A stretch of DNA of 64,000 nt from Burkholderia sp. Nafp2/4-1b. Its GTDB lineage: Bacteria; Pseudomonadota; Gammaproteobacteria; Burkholderiales; Burkholderiaceae. Positions 16,962-25,677 of the stretch are shown here, one piece after another. Positions within the stretch are counted from its first letter, which is position 1, and the number at the start of each line of letters is the position of its first letter. The notes under the pieces were generated by a model. It was given only the letters and a program-made list of their open reading frames with translations, did not search any database and was not told where the DNA came from. Location: positions 62,001-126,000 of the forward strand of contig NZ_ML058602.1 of NCBI RefSeq assembly GCF_003635165.1. Reading direction: 5' to 3'. A program made the position numbers and the translations under genes.

Positions 16962-17905
16962 AGCCGCGCGCGGTCGTCTTCGCGTATCACAACGTCGGCG
17001 TGCGCTGCCTGCAGGTGCTGCTGGCGCGCGGCGTCGACGTCGCGCTCGTCGTCACGCACGAAGACAACCCGAACGAGAACATCTGGTTCGGCAGCGTCGC
17101 ATCGGTTGCCGCCGAGCACGGGATCCCGGTCGTCACGCCGGCCGACCCCGCCGACCCGGCGCTGCGCCGCGCGGTGTCCGACGCGCAGCCGGACTTCATC
17201 TTCTCGTTCTACTACCGCCACATGCTGCCGGTCGACCTGCTCGCGATCGCACCGCGCGGCGCGTTCAACATGCACGGTTCGCTGCTGCCGAAATACCGGG
17301 GTCGGGTTCCGACCAACTGGGCCGTGCTGAACGGCGAGACGGAAACCGGCGCGACGCTGCACGAGATGGCCGCGAAGCCGGACGCCGGCGCGATCATCGG
17401 CCAGACCGCCGTGCCGATCCTGCCGGACGACACGGCCGCGCAGGTGTTCGACAAGGTCACGGTGGCCGCCGAGCAGACGCTCTGGCGCGTGCTGCCCGCG
17501 CTGCTCGCGGGCGAGGCGCCGCACCTGCCGAACGACCTCGCGAGCGGCAGCTACTACGGCGGCCGCAAGCCGGAGGACGGCCGCATCGACTGGTCGAAGC
17601 CGGCCGCGCAGGTCTACAACCTGGTGCGCGCGGTCGCGCCCCCGTATCCCGGCGCGTTCACCGACGTCGGCGGCACGCGTTTCGTGGTCGCCCGTGCGCG
17701 GCTCGCGGCGCCCGGCAGCACGATCGCCGCGGCCGCGGCAGATTTGCCGCCCGGCCTGCACGTAAGCGATAATGCGCTATTCGGCGTCTGCGGCGACAGC
17801 CGCGCCCTATCCATTCTCGAGCTGTGGCAGCAGCGCGACGGCAGCGAAACCGTCGTGACGCCCGCGGAATTCGCGCAGTTTATTCATTCTTCCCGTCATT
17901 CATGA
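16958..17905 (+). CDS. UDP-L-Ara4N formyltransferase (ArnA N-terminal half as a separate protein)
   Basis: The 315-residue protein corresponds to the formyltransferase domain of enterobacterial ArnA, which formylates UDP-L-Ara4N with N10-formyl-THF. The catalytic Asn and His are in FNMHGSLLPKYRGR, followed by ETETGATLHEM with the conserved Asp region PDAG. The C-terminal OB-like domain (ARLAAPGS...LFGVCGDSRAL) is present, so this is a complete stand-alone enzyme. It overlaps arnC before it and the decarboxylase after it by 4 bases each. Confidence 0.9.
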   Translation: MKPRAVVFAYHNVGVRCLQVLLARGVDVALVVTHEDNPNENIWFGSVASVAAEHGIPVVTPADPADPALRRAVSDAQPDFIFSFYYRHMLPVDLLAIAPRGAFNMHGSLLPKYRGRVPTNWAVLNGETETGATLHEMAAKPDAGAIIGQTAVPILPDDTAAQVFDKVTVAAEQTLWRVLPALLAGEAPHLPNDLASGSYYGGRKPEDGRIDWSKPAAQVYNLVRAVAPPYPGAFTDVGGTRFVVARARLAAPGSTIAAAAADLPPGLHVSDNALFGVCGDSRALSILELWQQRDGSETVVTPAEFAQFIHSSRHS

Positions 17906-18957
17906 AAGCAAAAAAAGTCCTGATCCTGGGTGTGAACGGCTTCATCGGCCATCACCTGTCGAAGCGCATTCTTGAAACCACCGATTGGGAAGTGTTCGGC
18001 ATGGACATGCAGACCGATCGGCTGGGCGACCTCGTCAACCACGAGCGGATGCACTTCTTCGAAGGCGACATCACGATCAACAAGGAGTGGGTCGAGTATC
18101 ACGTGAAGAAGTGCGACGTGATCCTGCCGCTCGTCGCGATCGCCACGCCGGCCACGTACGTCCAGCAGCCGCTGCGCGTGTTCGAGCTCGACTTCGAGGC
18201 GAACCTGCCGATCGTGCGTTCGGCCGTCAAGTACGGCAAGCACCTCGTGTTCCCGTCGACCTCCGAGGTCTACGGCATGTGCTCGGACGAGCAGTTCGAC
18301 CCGGACGCCTCGGCGCTCACCTACGGCCCGATCAACAAGCCGCGCTGGATCTACGCGTGCTCGAAGCAGCTGATGGACCGCGTGATCTGGGGTTACGGGA
18401 TGGAAGGCCTGAACTTCACGCTGTTCCGTCCGTTCAACTGGATCGGCCCGGGCCTCGACTCGATCTACACGCCGAAGGAAGGCAGCTCGCGCGTCGTCAC
18501 GCAGTTCCTCGGCCACATCGTGCGCGGCGAGAACATCAGCCTCGTCGACGGCGGCTCGCAGAAGCGCGCGTTCACCGACATCGACGACGGCATCAGCGCG
18601 CTGATGAAGATCATCGACAACAAGAACGGCATCGCGTCGGGCAAGATCTACAACATCGGGAATCCGAAGAATAACTACTCGGTTCGCGAGCTCGCGCACA
18701 AGATGCTCGAACTGGCCGCCGAATACCCGGAATACGCCGGTTCCGCGAAGCAGGTGCAGCTCGTCGAAACGACGTCGGGTGCGTACTACGGCAACGGCTA
18801 CCAGGACGTGCAGAACCGCGTGCCGAAGATCGACAACACGATGCAGGAGCTCGCGTGGGCGCCGCAATCGACGTTCGACGACGCGCTGCGCAAGATCTTC
18901 GAAGCGTATCGCGGCCATGTCGCCGACGCGCGCGCACTCGTCGAACAGCAGAACTGA
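17902..18957 (+). CDS. UDP-glucuronate decarboxylase (ArnA C-terminal half as a separate protein)
   Basis: The 351-residue short-chain dehydrogenase oxidises and decarboxylates UDP-glucuronate to UDP-4-keto-arabinose. It has the NAD-binding motif GVNGFIGHHLSK, the FPSTSEVYGM stretch with the Ser/Glu pair needed for decarboxylation, and the Tyr-x3-Lys pair in YACSKQLMDRV. In E. coli this is the C-terminal domain of ArnA; here it is a separate gene overlapping the formyltransferase by ATGA. The ATG at 17902 is set by that overlap and by homology (MKAKKVLILG). Confidence 0.92.
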   Translation: MKAKKVLILGVNGFIGHHLSKRILETTDWEVFGMDMQTDRLGDLVNHERMHFFEGDITINKEWVEYHVKKCDVILPLVAIATPATYVQQPLRVFELDFEANLPIVRSAVKYGKHLVFPSTSEVYGMCSDEQFDPDASALTYGPINKPRWIYACSKQLMDRVIWGYGMEGLNFTLFRPFNWIGPGLDSIYTPKEGSSRVVTQFLGHIVRGENISLVDGGSQKRAFTDIDDGISALMKIIDNKNGIASGKIYNIGNPKNNYSVRELAHKMLELAAEYPEYAGSAKQVQLVETTSGAYYGNGYQDVQNRVPKIDNTMQELAWAPQSTFDDALRKIFEAYRGHVADARALVEQQN

Positions 18958-18969
18958 CGGGACGCTCGC

Positions 18970-19866
18970 TTGGCTCGTATCGTCCTCAAGATCGACGTCG
19001 ACACGCTGCGCGGCACGCGCGAAGGCGTGCCGAACCTCGCGCGCATCTTCGACCGCTTCAATGCGCGCGCGACCTTCCTCTTCAGCCTCGGGCCCGATCA
19101 CACGGGCTGGGCGCTGCGGCGCGTGTTCCGCCCCGGCTTCCTGAAGAAGGTGTCGCGCACGTCGGTGGTCGAGCATTACGGCGTGAAGCAGCTGATGTAC
19201 GGCGTGCTGCTGCCGGGCCCCGACATCGGCCGCCGCGCGCTTGCCGACATGCGCGCGATCCACGAGGCCGGCTTCGAATGCGGGATCCATACGTGGGATC
19301 ACGTGTACTGGCAGGACAACGTGCGCGTGCAAGATCGCGCGTGGACCACGCGTGAAATGCAGAAGAGCCACGCGCGCTTCGTCGACATTTTCGGTGCGCC
19401 GCCCGTCACGCACGGCGCGGCCGGCTGGCAGATGAACGACGCCGCGTTCGAGCAGATCGACGCATGGGGGATGCGCTATGCATCCGACGGCCGCGGCCAT
19501 TCGCCGTACCTGCCCGTGGTCGGCGGCCGCACGCTGTCGCACGTGCAGATGCCCACCACGCTGCCGACGCTCGACGAAGTGCTCGGCATCGACGGCATCG
19601 ACACGCACAACGTCGCCACGCACATCCTGAAGTTCACCGAAACCAATCCGCACGACCAGGTGTTCACGCTGCATGCGGAGCTGGAAGGCCAGAAGCTCGC
19701 GCCGGTGTTCGAGCAACTGCTCGCCGGCTGGCGTGCGCAGGGCCATACGTTTGCGACGATGGGCGACTACCACGCGACGCTGGACCGCGACTCGCTGCCA
19801 TCGTACCCTGTCGCGTGGGGCGAAATCCCCGGCCGCTCCGGCGAACTGATCGTCCAGCCCGACTGA
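18970..19866 (+). CDS. arnD: Undecaprenyl-P-formamidoarabinose deformylase ArnD
   Basis: ArnD removes the formyl group from the lipid-linked sugar, making transfer irreversible before export. The 298-residue polysaccharide-deacetylase-fold protein begins (TTG start) MARIVLKIDVDTLRG, with the metal-binding Asp, and carries HTWDHVYWQD with the two metal-binding histidines, then GAAGWQMND and YASDGRGHSPYLP. It is the last gene of the arn cluster, 12 bases after the decarboxylase. Confidence 0.94.
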   Translation: MARIVLKIDVDTLRGTREGVPNLARIFDRFNARATFLFSLGPDHTGWALRRVFRPGFLKKVSRTSVVEHYGVKQLMYGVLLPGPDIGRRALADMRAIHEAGFECGIHTWDHVYWQDNVRVQDRAWTTREMQKSHARFVDIFGAPPVTHGAAGWQMNDAAFEQIDAWGMRYASDGRGHSPYLPVVGGRTLSHVQMPTTLPTLDEVLGIDGIDTHNVATHILKFTETNPHDQVFTLHAELEGQKLAPVFEQLLAGWRAQGHTFATMGDYHATLDRDSLPSYPVAWGEIPGRSGELIVQPD

Positions 19867-19985
19867 GTTCGGAGTTCGCGCGCGCCGGCGCGCCGCCTGC
19901 CCTGCCCTTGCGGCATGCCGCCGCGGCGCCCCCCGCCGAACCGCGCCGCCCGAGCGGCGCCTTTCCATAACAACAGGAGAAACAC

Positions 19986-20447
19986 GTGTCCGTCGAAGTT
20001 GACCGTCAAGTTCCCGATTTCACCGCAGCTGCCACGGGCGGCGACATTTCGCTGTCCGACCTGAAGGGCAAGAAGCTCGTTCTGTATTTCTATCCGAAGG
20101 ACAACACGCCGGGCTGCACGACCGAAGGCCTGCAGTTCCGCGATCTCTATCCGAAGTTCAAGAAGGCCGGCGCCGAAGTGATCGGCGTGTCGCGCGACAG
20201 CCTGCGCTCGCATGACAACTTCAAGGCAAAGCTCGAGCTGCCGTTCCCGCTGATTTCCGATGCCGACGAAGCGCTGTGCGCGCTGTTCGATGTCATCAAG
20301 ATGAAGAAAATGTATGGCAAGGAAGTGCGCGGAATCGAGCGTTCGACGTTCCTGATCGACGCCGACGGCGTGCTTCGCCAGGCATGGCGCGGCATCAAGG
20401 TACCCGGTCACGTGGACGACGTGCTTAAGGCTGTACAAGCGCTTTGA
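19986..20447 (+). CDS. bcp: Thioredoxin-dependent peroxiredoxin Bcp (1-Cys-like)
   Basis: The 153-residue peroxiredoxin reduces peroxides with electrons from thioredoxin. The peroxidatic cysteine is C44 in DNTPGCTTE. The resolving cysteine found five residues later in E. coli Bcp is absent (the sequence runs CTTEGLQF), so resolution must use another cysteine (one lies in ALCALF) or an external thiol. A GTG start is preceded by AACAGGAGAAAC, a good ribosome-binding site. The 119-base gap from arnD suggests its own transcript or loose linkage to the arn operon. Confidence 0.93.
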   Translation: MSVEVDRQVPDFTAAATGGDISLSDLKGKKLVLYFYPKDNTPGCTTEGLQFRDLYPKFKKAGAEVIGVSRDSLRSHDNFKAKLELPFPLISDADEALCALFDVIKMKKMYGKEVRGIERSTFLIDADGVLRQAWRGIKVPGHVDDVLKAVQAL

Positions 20448-20466
20448 GGCGCGTTATATTGGGCCG

Positions 20467-20600
20467 CAATGAATGCCAGTTCGCCCCATATTTCTCGTAG
20501 CTGCGCCGGTGCCCGTTGCGATGCTTGCCGGCACCTGACGCGCATCACGACGGTATCAGCCGAGCCGCATGTCCCGGTCCACGGGGCAGCGGCTTTTTTT
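20467..20600 (+). ncRNA. Candidate small RNA or phoH leader with its own terminator
   Basis: TGTACA (20432-20437), 17 bases, TATATT (20455-20460) forms a promoter over the end of bcp; transcription would start near 20467. The transcript would end at a hairpin (AGCCGC 20563-20568 with GCGGCT 20589-20594, inner TG/CA and CCC/GGG pairs) followed by seven Ts. A second stem pairs GGTGCC with GGCACC around 20508-20535. A 21-codon frame (20473-20538, MPVRPIFLVAAPVPVAML...) lies inside, so it may be a leader peptide with attenuator instead. From 20601 to phoH nothing further is recognised. Confidence 0.45.
20563..20600 (+). terminator. Rho-independent terminator between bcp and phoH
   Basis: Outer stem AGCCGC / GCGGCT, inner pairs closing on CCC / GGG, then TTTTTTT. 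It lies more than 100 bases past the bcp stop and 180 bases before phoH, and would end either bcp or the candidate small RNA. Confidence 0.75.
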
Positions 20601-20779
20601 ATGGACTGCGCGCCGGCTCTCGGTCCGGCCCTCACCTCGTCAAGGAGTTGATCGACACTCAGGCGAACCGGCTCGACGAAATTCCTGTGCGCCACCGCGC
20701 GCAAACTGCATGCGTCTACGTCACGCAGGATGCGATCAGCGGCGCACGTCATGCGACACGATTCCTCCCGAGGGACACC

Positions 20780-22591
20780 ATGCCTTTGCCTACTCCCCCC
20801 AGCAAGCTCGGCAGCCTTCTGCCGCCCGACGAATACAAGGCGAAAGCGCGGCCCGCGAAAGCCGCGAAGAAATCCGCCGAAGGGGACGCATCCACAGCCG
20901 GTGACTATGGCCCGGCCAGCGTGGCCCAACCGATGACCGAAGCCGCGAACACGGCCGCGCCGCTGCGCGCCGTCGCGGCGTCGGCGCAGGAAGCCGCCGG
21001 CACGCCCGCTCGCGGGCGCAAGACCAGACAGACGGCCGCATTGCTGCAGCCGCTGCAGGCACCGGCCGAACCGGCGGCGCCTGCCGCACCGGTCGTCGCA
21101 CGCAACGACAAGCCCGCCGCCGGCAAGCCTGCCGCGGCGCCCGCGCGCGATGCCGGCGCCGCGACGAAGTCGCGCAGCCGCAAGCCGGCCGATGGCGAAC
21201 TGCAGAAGCTGTTCGTGCTCGACACCAACGTGCTGATGCACGACCCCAGCAGCCTCTTCCGTTTCGAGGAACACGACGTCTATCTGCCGATGATGACGCT
21301 CGAGGAACTCGACAATCACAAGAAGGGGATGTCGGAAGTCGCGCGCAACGCGCGCCAGGTCAGCCGCACGCTCGACGCGCTGGTCGCCGACGGCGGCCCG
21401 ATCTCGGCGGGCATTCCGCTGTCGCGCCTCGGCAGCCGCGAGGCGCTCGGCCGCCTGTACTTCCAGACGAAGCTGGCCGACATCGCGCCGGTCGAAGGTC
21501 TGCCCGAGGGCAAGGCCGACAACCAGATCCTCGGTGTCGTGCGCGCGCTGCAGCGCGACCGGCCGGACCGCCAGGTCGTGCTGGTGTCGAAAGACATCAA
21601 CATGCGGATCAAGGCGCATGCGCTCGGCCTGCCCGCGGAAGACTACTTCAACGACCAGGTACTCGAGGACAAGGATCTCCTTTATAACGGCGTGCGCGAA
21701 CTGCCGCAGGACTTCTGGACCAAGCACGCGAAGGGGATGGAGAGCTGGCAGGACACGAAGACGGGCACCACGTACTACCGCGTGACGGGCCCGCTCGTCG
21801 CGTCGATGCTCGTCAACGAGTTCGTCTATCTCGAGCCGCAGAACGGCGAGCCGACGTTCCACGCGATCGTCCGCGAGCTGAACGGCAAGACGGCGCTGCT
21901 GCAGACGCTGCGCGACTACAGCCACCACAAGAACAACGTGTGGGGCATCACCGCGCGCAACCGCGAGCAGAATTTCGCGCTGAACCTGCTGATGAACCCC
22001 GAGATCGACTTCGTCACGCTGCTCGGCCAGGCCGGCACCGGCAAGACGCTCGTCGCGCTCGCGGCCGGCCTCGCGCAGGTGCTCGACGACAAGCGCTACA
22101 ACGAGATCATCGTGACGCGCGCGACCGTGCCCGTCGGCGAGGACATCGGCTTCCTGCCCGGCACCGAGGAAGAGAAGATGCAGCCGTGGATGGGCGCATT
22201 CGACGACAACCTCGAAGTGCTGCAGAAGACCGATGACGCAGCCGGCGAATGGGGCCGTGCGGCGACGCAGGAACTGATCCGTTCGCGCCTGAAGGTGAAG
22301 AGCATGAACTTCATGCGCGGCCGCACGTTCGTCGACAAGTATCTGATCATCGACGAAGCGCAGAACCTGACGCCGAAACAGATGAAGACGCTCGTGACGC
22401 GCGCGGGCCCCGGCACGAAGATCGTGTGCCTCGGCAACATCGCGCAGATCGACACGCCTTACCTGACCGAAGGCAGCTCGGGCCTGACCTACGTCGTCGA
22501 CCGCTTCAAGGGCTGGGGCCACAGCGGCCACGTGACCCTCGCACGCGGCGAACGCTCGCGGCTCGCCGACTACGCGTCGGACATCCTCTAA
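20780..22591 (+). CDS. phoH: PhoH-family ATPase with N-terminal PIN domain
   Basis: The 603-residue protein has three parts: a low-complexity Ala/Pro/Lys region (1-140); a PIN nuclease-fold domain (from about 143, KLFVLDTNVLMHD with the first acidic residue, then TLEELDNHKKG); and a PhoH P-loop ATPase (Walker A GQAGTGKT near 416-423; Walker B IIDEAQNL). PIN-PhoH proteins are RNA-linked helicase/nucleases of uncertain role. The ATG at 20780 is chosen because the GGGACACC before it and the MPLPTPPSKLGSLLPPDEY opening fit; upstream frame is open but crosses a terminator. Confidence 0.92.
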   Translation: MPLPTPPSKLGSLLPPDEYKAKARPAKAAKKSAEGDASTAGDYGPASVAQPMTEAANTAAPLRAVAASAQEAAGTPARGRKTRQTAALLQPLQAPAEPAAPAAPVVARNDKPAAGKPAAAPARDAGAATKSRSRKPADGELQKLFVLDTNVLMHDPSSLFRFEEHDVYLPMMTLEELDNHKKGMSEVARNARQVSRTLDALVADGGPISAGIPLSRLGSREALGRLYFQTKLADIAPVEGLPEGKADNQILGVVRALQRDRPDRQVVLVSKDINMRIKAHALGLPAEDYFNDQVLEDKDLLYNGVRELPQDFWTKHAKGMESWQDTKTGTTYYRVTGPLVASMLVNEFVYLEPQNGEPTFHAIVRELNGKTALLQTLRDYSHHKNNVWGITARNREQNFALNLLMNPEIDFVTLLGQAGTGKTLVALAAGLAQVLDDKRYNEIIVTRATVPVGEDIGFLPGTEEEKMQPWMGAFDDNLEVLQKTDDAAGEWGRAATQELIRSRLKVKSMNFMRGRTFVDKYLIIDEAQNLTPKQMKTLVTRAGPGTKIVCLGNIAQIDTPYLTEGSSGLTYVVDRFKGWGHSGHVTLARGERSRLADYASDIL

Positions 22592-22630
22592 CGCGATACG
22601 CCGGCGGCTCGCCGGCCTTCGACGCCCACG

Positions 22631-22658
22631 CGGCGCTCCGTTTCCGGAGCGCCGTTTT
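22631..22658 (+). terminator. Terminator of phoH
   Basis: Perfect 10-bp stem (CGGCGCTCCG / CGGAGCGCCG), TTTC loop, followed by TTTT, 40 bases after the phoH stop. Confidence 0.85.
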
Positions 22659-22830
22659 CATTTGTGGGGTCGGAGGCGTTCGTCATCGTTCGTTACGCAA
22701 CAGCCGCACTTACGCGCGAAACTTCAAGTAAATTCTCAGGAATGGTTGCCTAAGCCCCGCCGGAACGTCTACCATCGGGTCTGTCTGTTGTCATACGATT
22801 CGCGAGCGTGCCGCGCTCGTGCGCCTTGTC

Positions 22831-23898
22831 ATGCATCGAATCTGGGTTCCCGTCGCCGTCGTTTCACTGCTCGCGGCCTGCTCCAGCGTGCCGCCGGAGT
22901 CGGCGTCGCGCACCTCCGGCATGAAGATCACGACGCCGCGCGCATTCCCGCCGCCCGCCAATTTCCCGAAATTCGTCGATCACAGCGTCGGCCAGGAAGA
23001 AATCTCGATCCAGGCGATGAGCCTCGTCGGCGTCCCGTATCGCTGGGGCGGCAACACGCCGACCAGTGGTTTCGACTGCAGCGGCCTCGTGCGCTACGTG
23101 CTCGACCGCGCGGCCGACGTGAACCTGCCGCGCACGACCGCCGACATGAGCAGCCGCGGCGTGTCGATCGACCCCGACCAGGTCGCGCCGGGCGACCTGA
23201 TCTTCTTCAACACGACCGGGCGTCCGCATTCGCACGTCGGCATCTACGTCGGCAAGCTGCGCTTCGTCAACGCGCCGTCGACCGGTGGCACCGTGCGGCT
23301 CGATTACCTGACGAACCCGTACTGGGCCAAGCGCTTCGACGGCATTCGCCGGGTCGCGCCGCCGCGCGGGGCGCCAACGCCGTTCGATGCGCCGACTTAC
23401 GAGGCACGGCGCGATGCACCGGCGGCGGCTCCCGTCGTCGCTGCTGCCGCCGCCCCGCGGCAACGTGCCAATGCTTCGTCGCGGGCCAGCGTCGCACCGT
23501 CGGCCGCTCCGGTCGTAGCGACCGCCGCGGTTGCGCCGGCGGTCGCTCCCGCCGCCGCACCGACCGCCGATGCGTACGAGCCGCCGCCGCCGCGCATGCA
23601 GACCGCGCAGCAGCAGGCAGCGCCCGCGAATGGCGACATGACGGCCATGACGGCCATGACGGAGAATGCGCCGACCGGCCGGGCCGAGACCGGCACGCAG
23701 ATTCCGACCACCGCGCTGACGGCCGCCGAGGCGGCCGCATTCGACGCGGAACCGCCGCCCGCGGCCGCGGCGCCGTCATCGCCGCGCAGCCTCGAGCCCG
23801 TGCAGGTGCTGCGTGCGTCGACGCAATCCGCGCCGGTCAGCCCGCGCACCGGCACCGCGGACGATCCGATCGCCCGCTTCGCGAACGGCAGTTACTGA
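22831..23898 (+). CDS. NlpC/P60 (C40) peptidoglycan peptidase, lipoprotein
   Basis: The 355-residue product starts with a lipoprotein signal (MHRIWVPVAVVSLLAAC, lipid cysteine C17) and carries an NlpC/P60 endopeptidase domain with catalytic C83 in GFDCSGLVRYV and histidine(s) in RPHSHVGIYVG (about 133-135). Such enzymes cut peptide cross-links in murein. After about residue 190 comes a long disordered tail of Ala/Pro/Thr unlike the compact family norm, with a short 9-bp DNA repeat coding MTAMTAMT. A GTG 12 bases upstream is an alternative start. A single gene flanked by terminators. Confidence 0.88.
   Translation: MHRIWVPVAVVSLLAACSSVPPESASRTSGMKITTPRAFPPPANFPKFVDHSVGQEEISIQAMSLVGVPYRWGGNTPTSGFDCSGLVRYVLDRAADVNLPRTTADMSSRGVSIDPDQVAPGDLIFFNTTGRPHSHVGIYVGKLRFVNAPSTGGTVRLDYLTNPYWAKRFDGIRRVAPPRGAPTPFDAPTYEARRDAPAAAPVVAAAAAPRQRANASSRASVAPSAAPVVATAAVAPAVAPAAAPTADAYEPPPPRMQTAQQQAAPANGDMTAMTAMTENAPTGRAETGTQIPTTALTAAEAAAFDAEPPPAAAAPSSPRSLEPVQVLRASTQSAPVSPRTGTADDPIARFANGSY
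23635..23661 (+). repeat. Short 9-bp tandem repeat inside the NlpC/P60 gene
   Basis: ATGACGGCC occurs twice in full and once with 7 of 9 bases, in frame, coding for Met-Thr-Ala units. Copy number could change without breaking the frame. Confidence 0.7.
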
Positions 23899-23954
23899 CA
23901 CACGCGTTCCGCGGCTGCGTCACCGTTCGCCGCACTTTTCCGGACCACCAAAGA

Positions 23955-23990
23955 AAATGCGCCGCAGCCTTTCGGCTTGCGGCGCATTTC
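23955..23990. terminator. Bidirectional terminator between the NlpC gene and pit
   Basis: A 12-bp perfect stem (AAATGCGCCGCA / TGCGGCGCATTT) with further GCC/GGC pairs and a TTTC loop lies between convergent genes. The flanking A and T bases let it serve both strands. Confidence 0.8.
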
Positions 23991-24014
23991 GTGTCGATCA
24001 GGCCGTGTCGGCGA

Positions 24015-25025
24015 TCAGAAGATCTGATGCCCGAGCCACCACCCGCCGGCTGCGAACAGCGCGGCTGCAGGCAGCGTCAGCACCCACGCCCACACGATAT
24101 TGCCGGCGACGCCCCAGCGCACGGCCGACAGCTTCTGCGTCGCGCCGACACCGACGATCGCACCGGTGATCGTGTGCGTGGTCGACACCGGAATGCCGAG
24201 GAACGACGCGATGAACAGCGTGATCGCCCCGCCGCTTTCGGCACAGAAACCGCCGACCGGCTTGAGCTTCGTGATCTTCTGTCCCATCGTGCGCACGATG
24301 CGCCAGCCGCCGAACAGCGTGCCGAGGCCCATCGACAGGTAGCACGCGCCGATCACCCACGCCGGCGGCGCATCGGCGGTTGCCGACGCGTAGCCGCTCG
24401 CGATCAGCAGCATCCAGATGATGCCGATCGTCTTCTGCGCGTCGTTACCGCCGTGGCCCAGGCTGTACAGGCCGGCCGACAGCAGCTGCAGCCGCCGGAA
24501 GCGCCGGTCGACCTTGCTGGGCGCGGTCCGGAAGTACAGCCACGACACGCCGAGCATGAACAGCGAACCGAGGATGAAACCGAGCAGCGGCGAAATGAAG
24601 ATGAACGCAATCGTCTTCAGCAGCCCGTCGATGTTCAGCGAGCTCCAGCCCGACTTCGCGAGCGCCGCGCCGACGAGGCCGCCGATCAGCGCGTGCGACG
24701 AGCTCGACGGGATCCCGTAGTACCAGGTGATCACGTTCCAGCCGATCGCACCGACCAGCGCGCCGAACACGACGTAGTGGTCGACGATCTCGGGATCGAT
24801 CGTGCCTTTGCCGACCGTCTGCGCGACCTTCAGGTGGAAGATGAAATAGGCGATCACGTTGAACGCGGCCGCGAACACGACGGCCTGCTGGGGCTTCAGC
24901 ACCCCGGTCGACACGACGGTGGCGATCGAGTTCGCCGCGTCGTGGAAGCCGTTCATGAAGTCGAATACGAGCGCGACCAGCACCAGCGTCGCGACCATCC
25001 ATAGGGCGAGTTGTATCGAATGCAT
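24015..25025 (-). CDS. pit: Low-affinity inorganic phosphate transporter, Pit family
   Basis: The 336-residue membrane protein has about ten hydrophobic segments and the two repeated signatures of Pit/PiT carriers: FDFMNGFHDAANSIATVVSTG near the N-terminus and LGHGGNDAQKTIGI in the second half. Pit proteins import metal-phosphate with protons. The short length matches the bacterial subgroup paired with a DUF47 protein, as here: it starts 10 bases after that gene ends. A Pho-box-like site lies ahead of the operon. Confidence 0.93.
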   Translation of the reverse strand: MHSIQLALWMVATLVLVALVFDFMNGFHDAANSIATVVSTGVLKPQQAVVFAAAFNVIAYFIFHLKVAQTVGKGTIDPEIVDHYVVFGALVGAIGWNVITWYYGIPSSSSHALIGGLVGAALAKSGWSSLNIDGLLKTIAFIFISPLLGFILGSLFMLGVSWLYFRTAPSKVDRRFRRLQLLSAGLYSLGHGGNDAQKTIGIIWMLLIASGYASATADAPPAWVIGACYLSMGLGTLFGGWRIVRTMGQKITKLKPVGGFCAESGGAITLFIASFLGIPVSTTHTITGAIVGVGATQKLSAVRWGVAGNIVWAWVLTLPAAALFAAGGWWLGHQIF

Positions 25026-25035
25026 CGTGGTCCGC

Positions 25036-25662
25036 TCAGGCGTTTTCCAGCACGATGCCTTCGATGATGTTCGCGACGTCCTCGCACTTGTCGGTGATCT
25101 CTTCGAGCAGCTCGTAGATCGCCTTCAGCTTGATGAGCGTCTTCACGTCGTCTTCCTCGCGGAACAGCTTCGACATGGCCGAGCGCAGCACGCGGTCGGC
25201 TTCCGATTCCCAGCGGTCGATCTCCTCGCACTGCTTGAGGATCTGCGCCGACTGCTTCATGTCGGACAGCAAGCCGACGGCCTGCTGCACGTGTTGCGCC
25301 GACTGCGTGACGATGTGCGCGAGCTGGCTCGCCTCGGACGTGACGGACTGCACGTCGTACAGCGATACGGCCGTCGCGACGTCTTCCATCAGGTCGAGGA
25401 TGTCGTCCATCGTCGTGATCAGCTTGTGGATCTCGTCGCGATCGAGCGGCGTGATGAAGGTCTTGTGCAGCAGATCGATCGCTTCATGCGTCAGCTTGTC
25501 GGCGGCCTTCTCGGCCTTCTGCACGTTTTGCTTGTGAATCTCGGCGTCGGCGAGATTGTCGATCAGCAGTTCGAGTTCGCGGCCACCGGAAACGATGTGC
25601 TTCGCGTGCGCGTTGAAGAGTTCAAAGAACTTGCCCTCGGTGGGCATGAATCGACCGAACAT
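25036..25662 (-). CDS. DUF47 (PhoU-like) protein, probable Pit regulator
   Basis: The 208-residue all-helical protein starts MFGRFMPTEGKFFELFNAHA and contains E/DxxxD-type helices (THEAIDLLHKTFITPLDRDEIHKLITTMDDILDLME) shared with PhoU, which bind metal. DUF47 genes are typically co-transcribed with pit and are thought to adjust its activity. The ATG is preceded by AGGAA. It opens the DUF47-pit operon. Confidence 0.9.
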   Translation of the reverse strand: MFGRFMPTEGKFFELFNAHAKHIVSGGRELELLIDNLADAEIHKQNVQKAEKAADKLTHEAIDLLHKTFITPLDRDEIHKLITTMDDILDLMEDVATAVSLYDVQSVTSEASQLAHIVTQSAQHVQQAVGLLSDMKQSAQILKQCEEIDRWESEADRVLRSAMSKLFREEDDVKTLIKLKAIYELLEEITDKCEDVANIIEGIVLENA

Positions 25663-25677
25663 GGGATTCCTGAGAGA

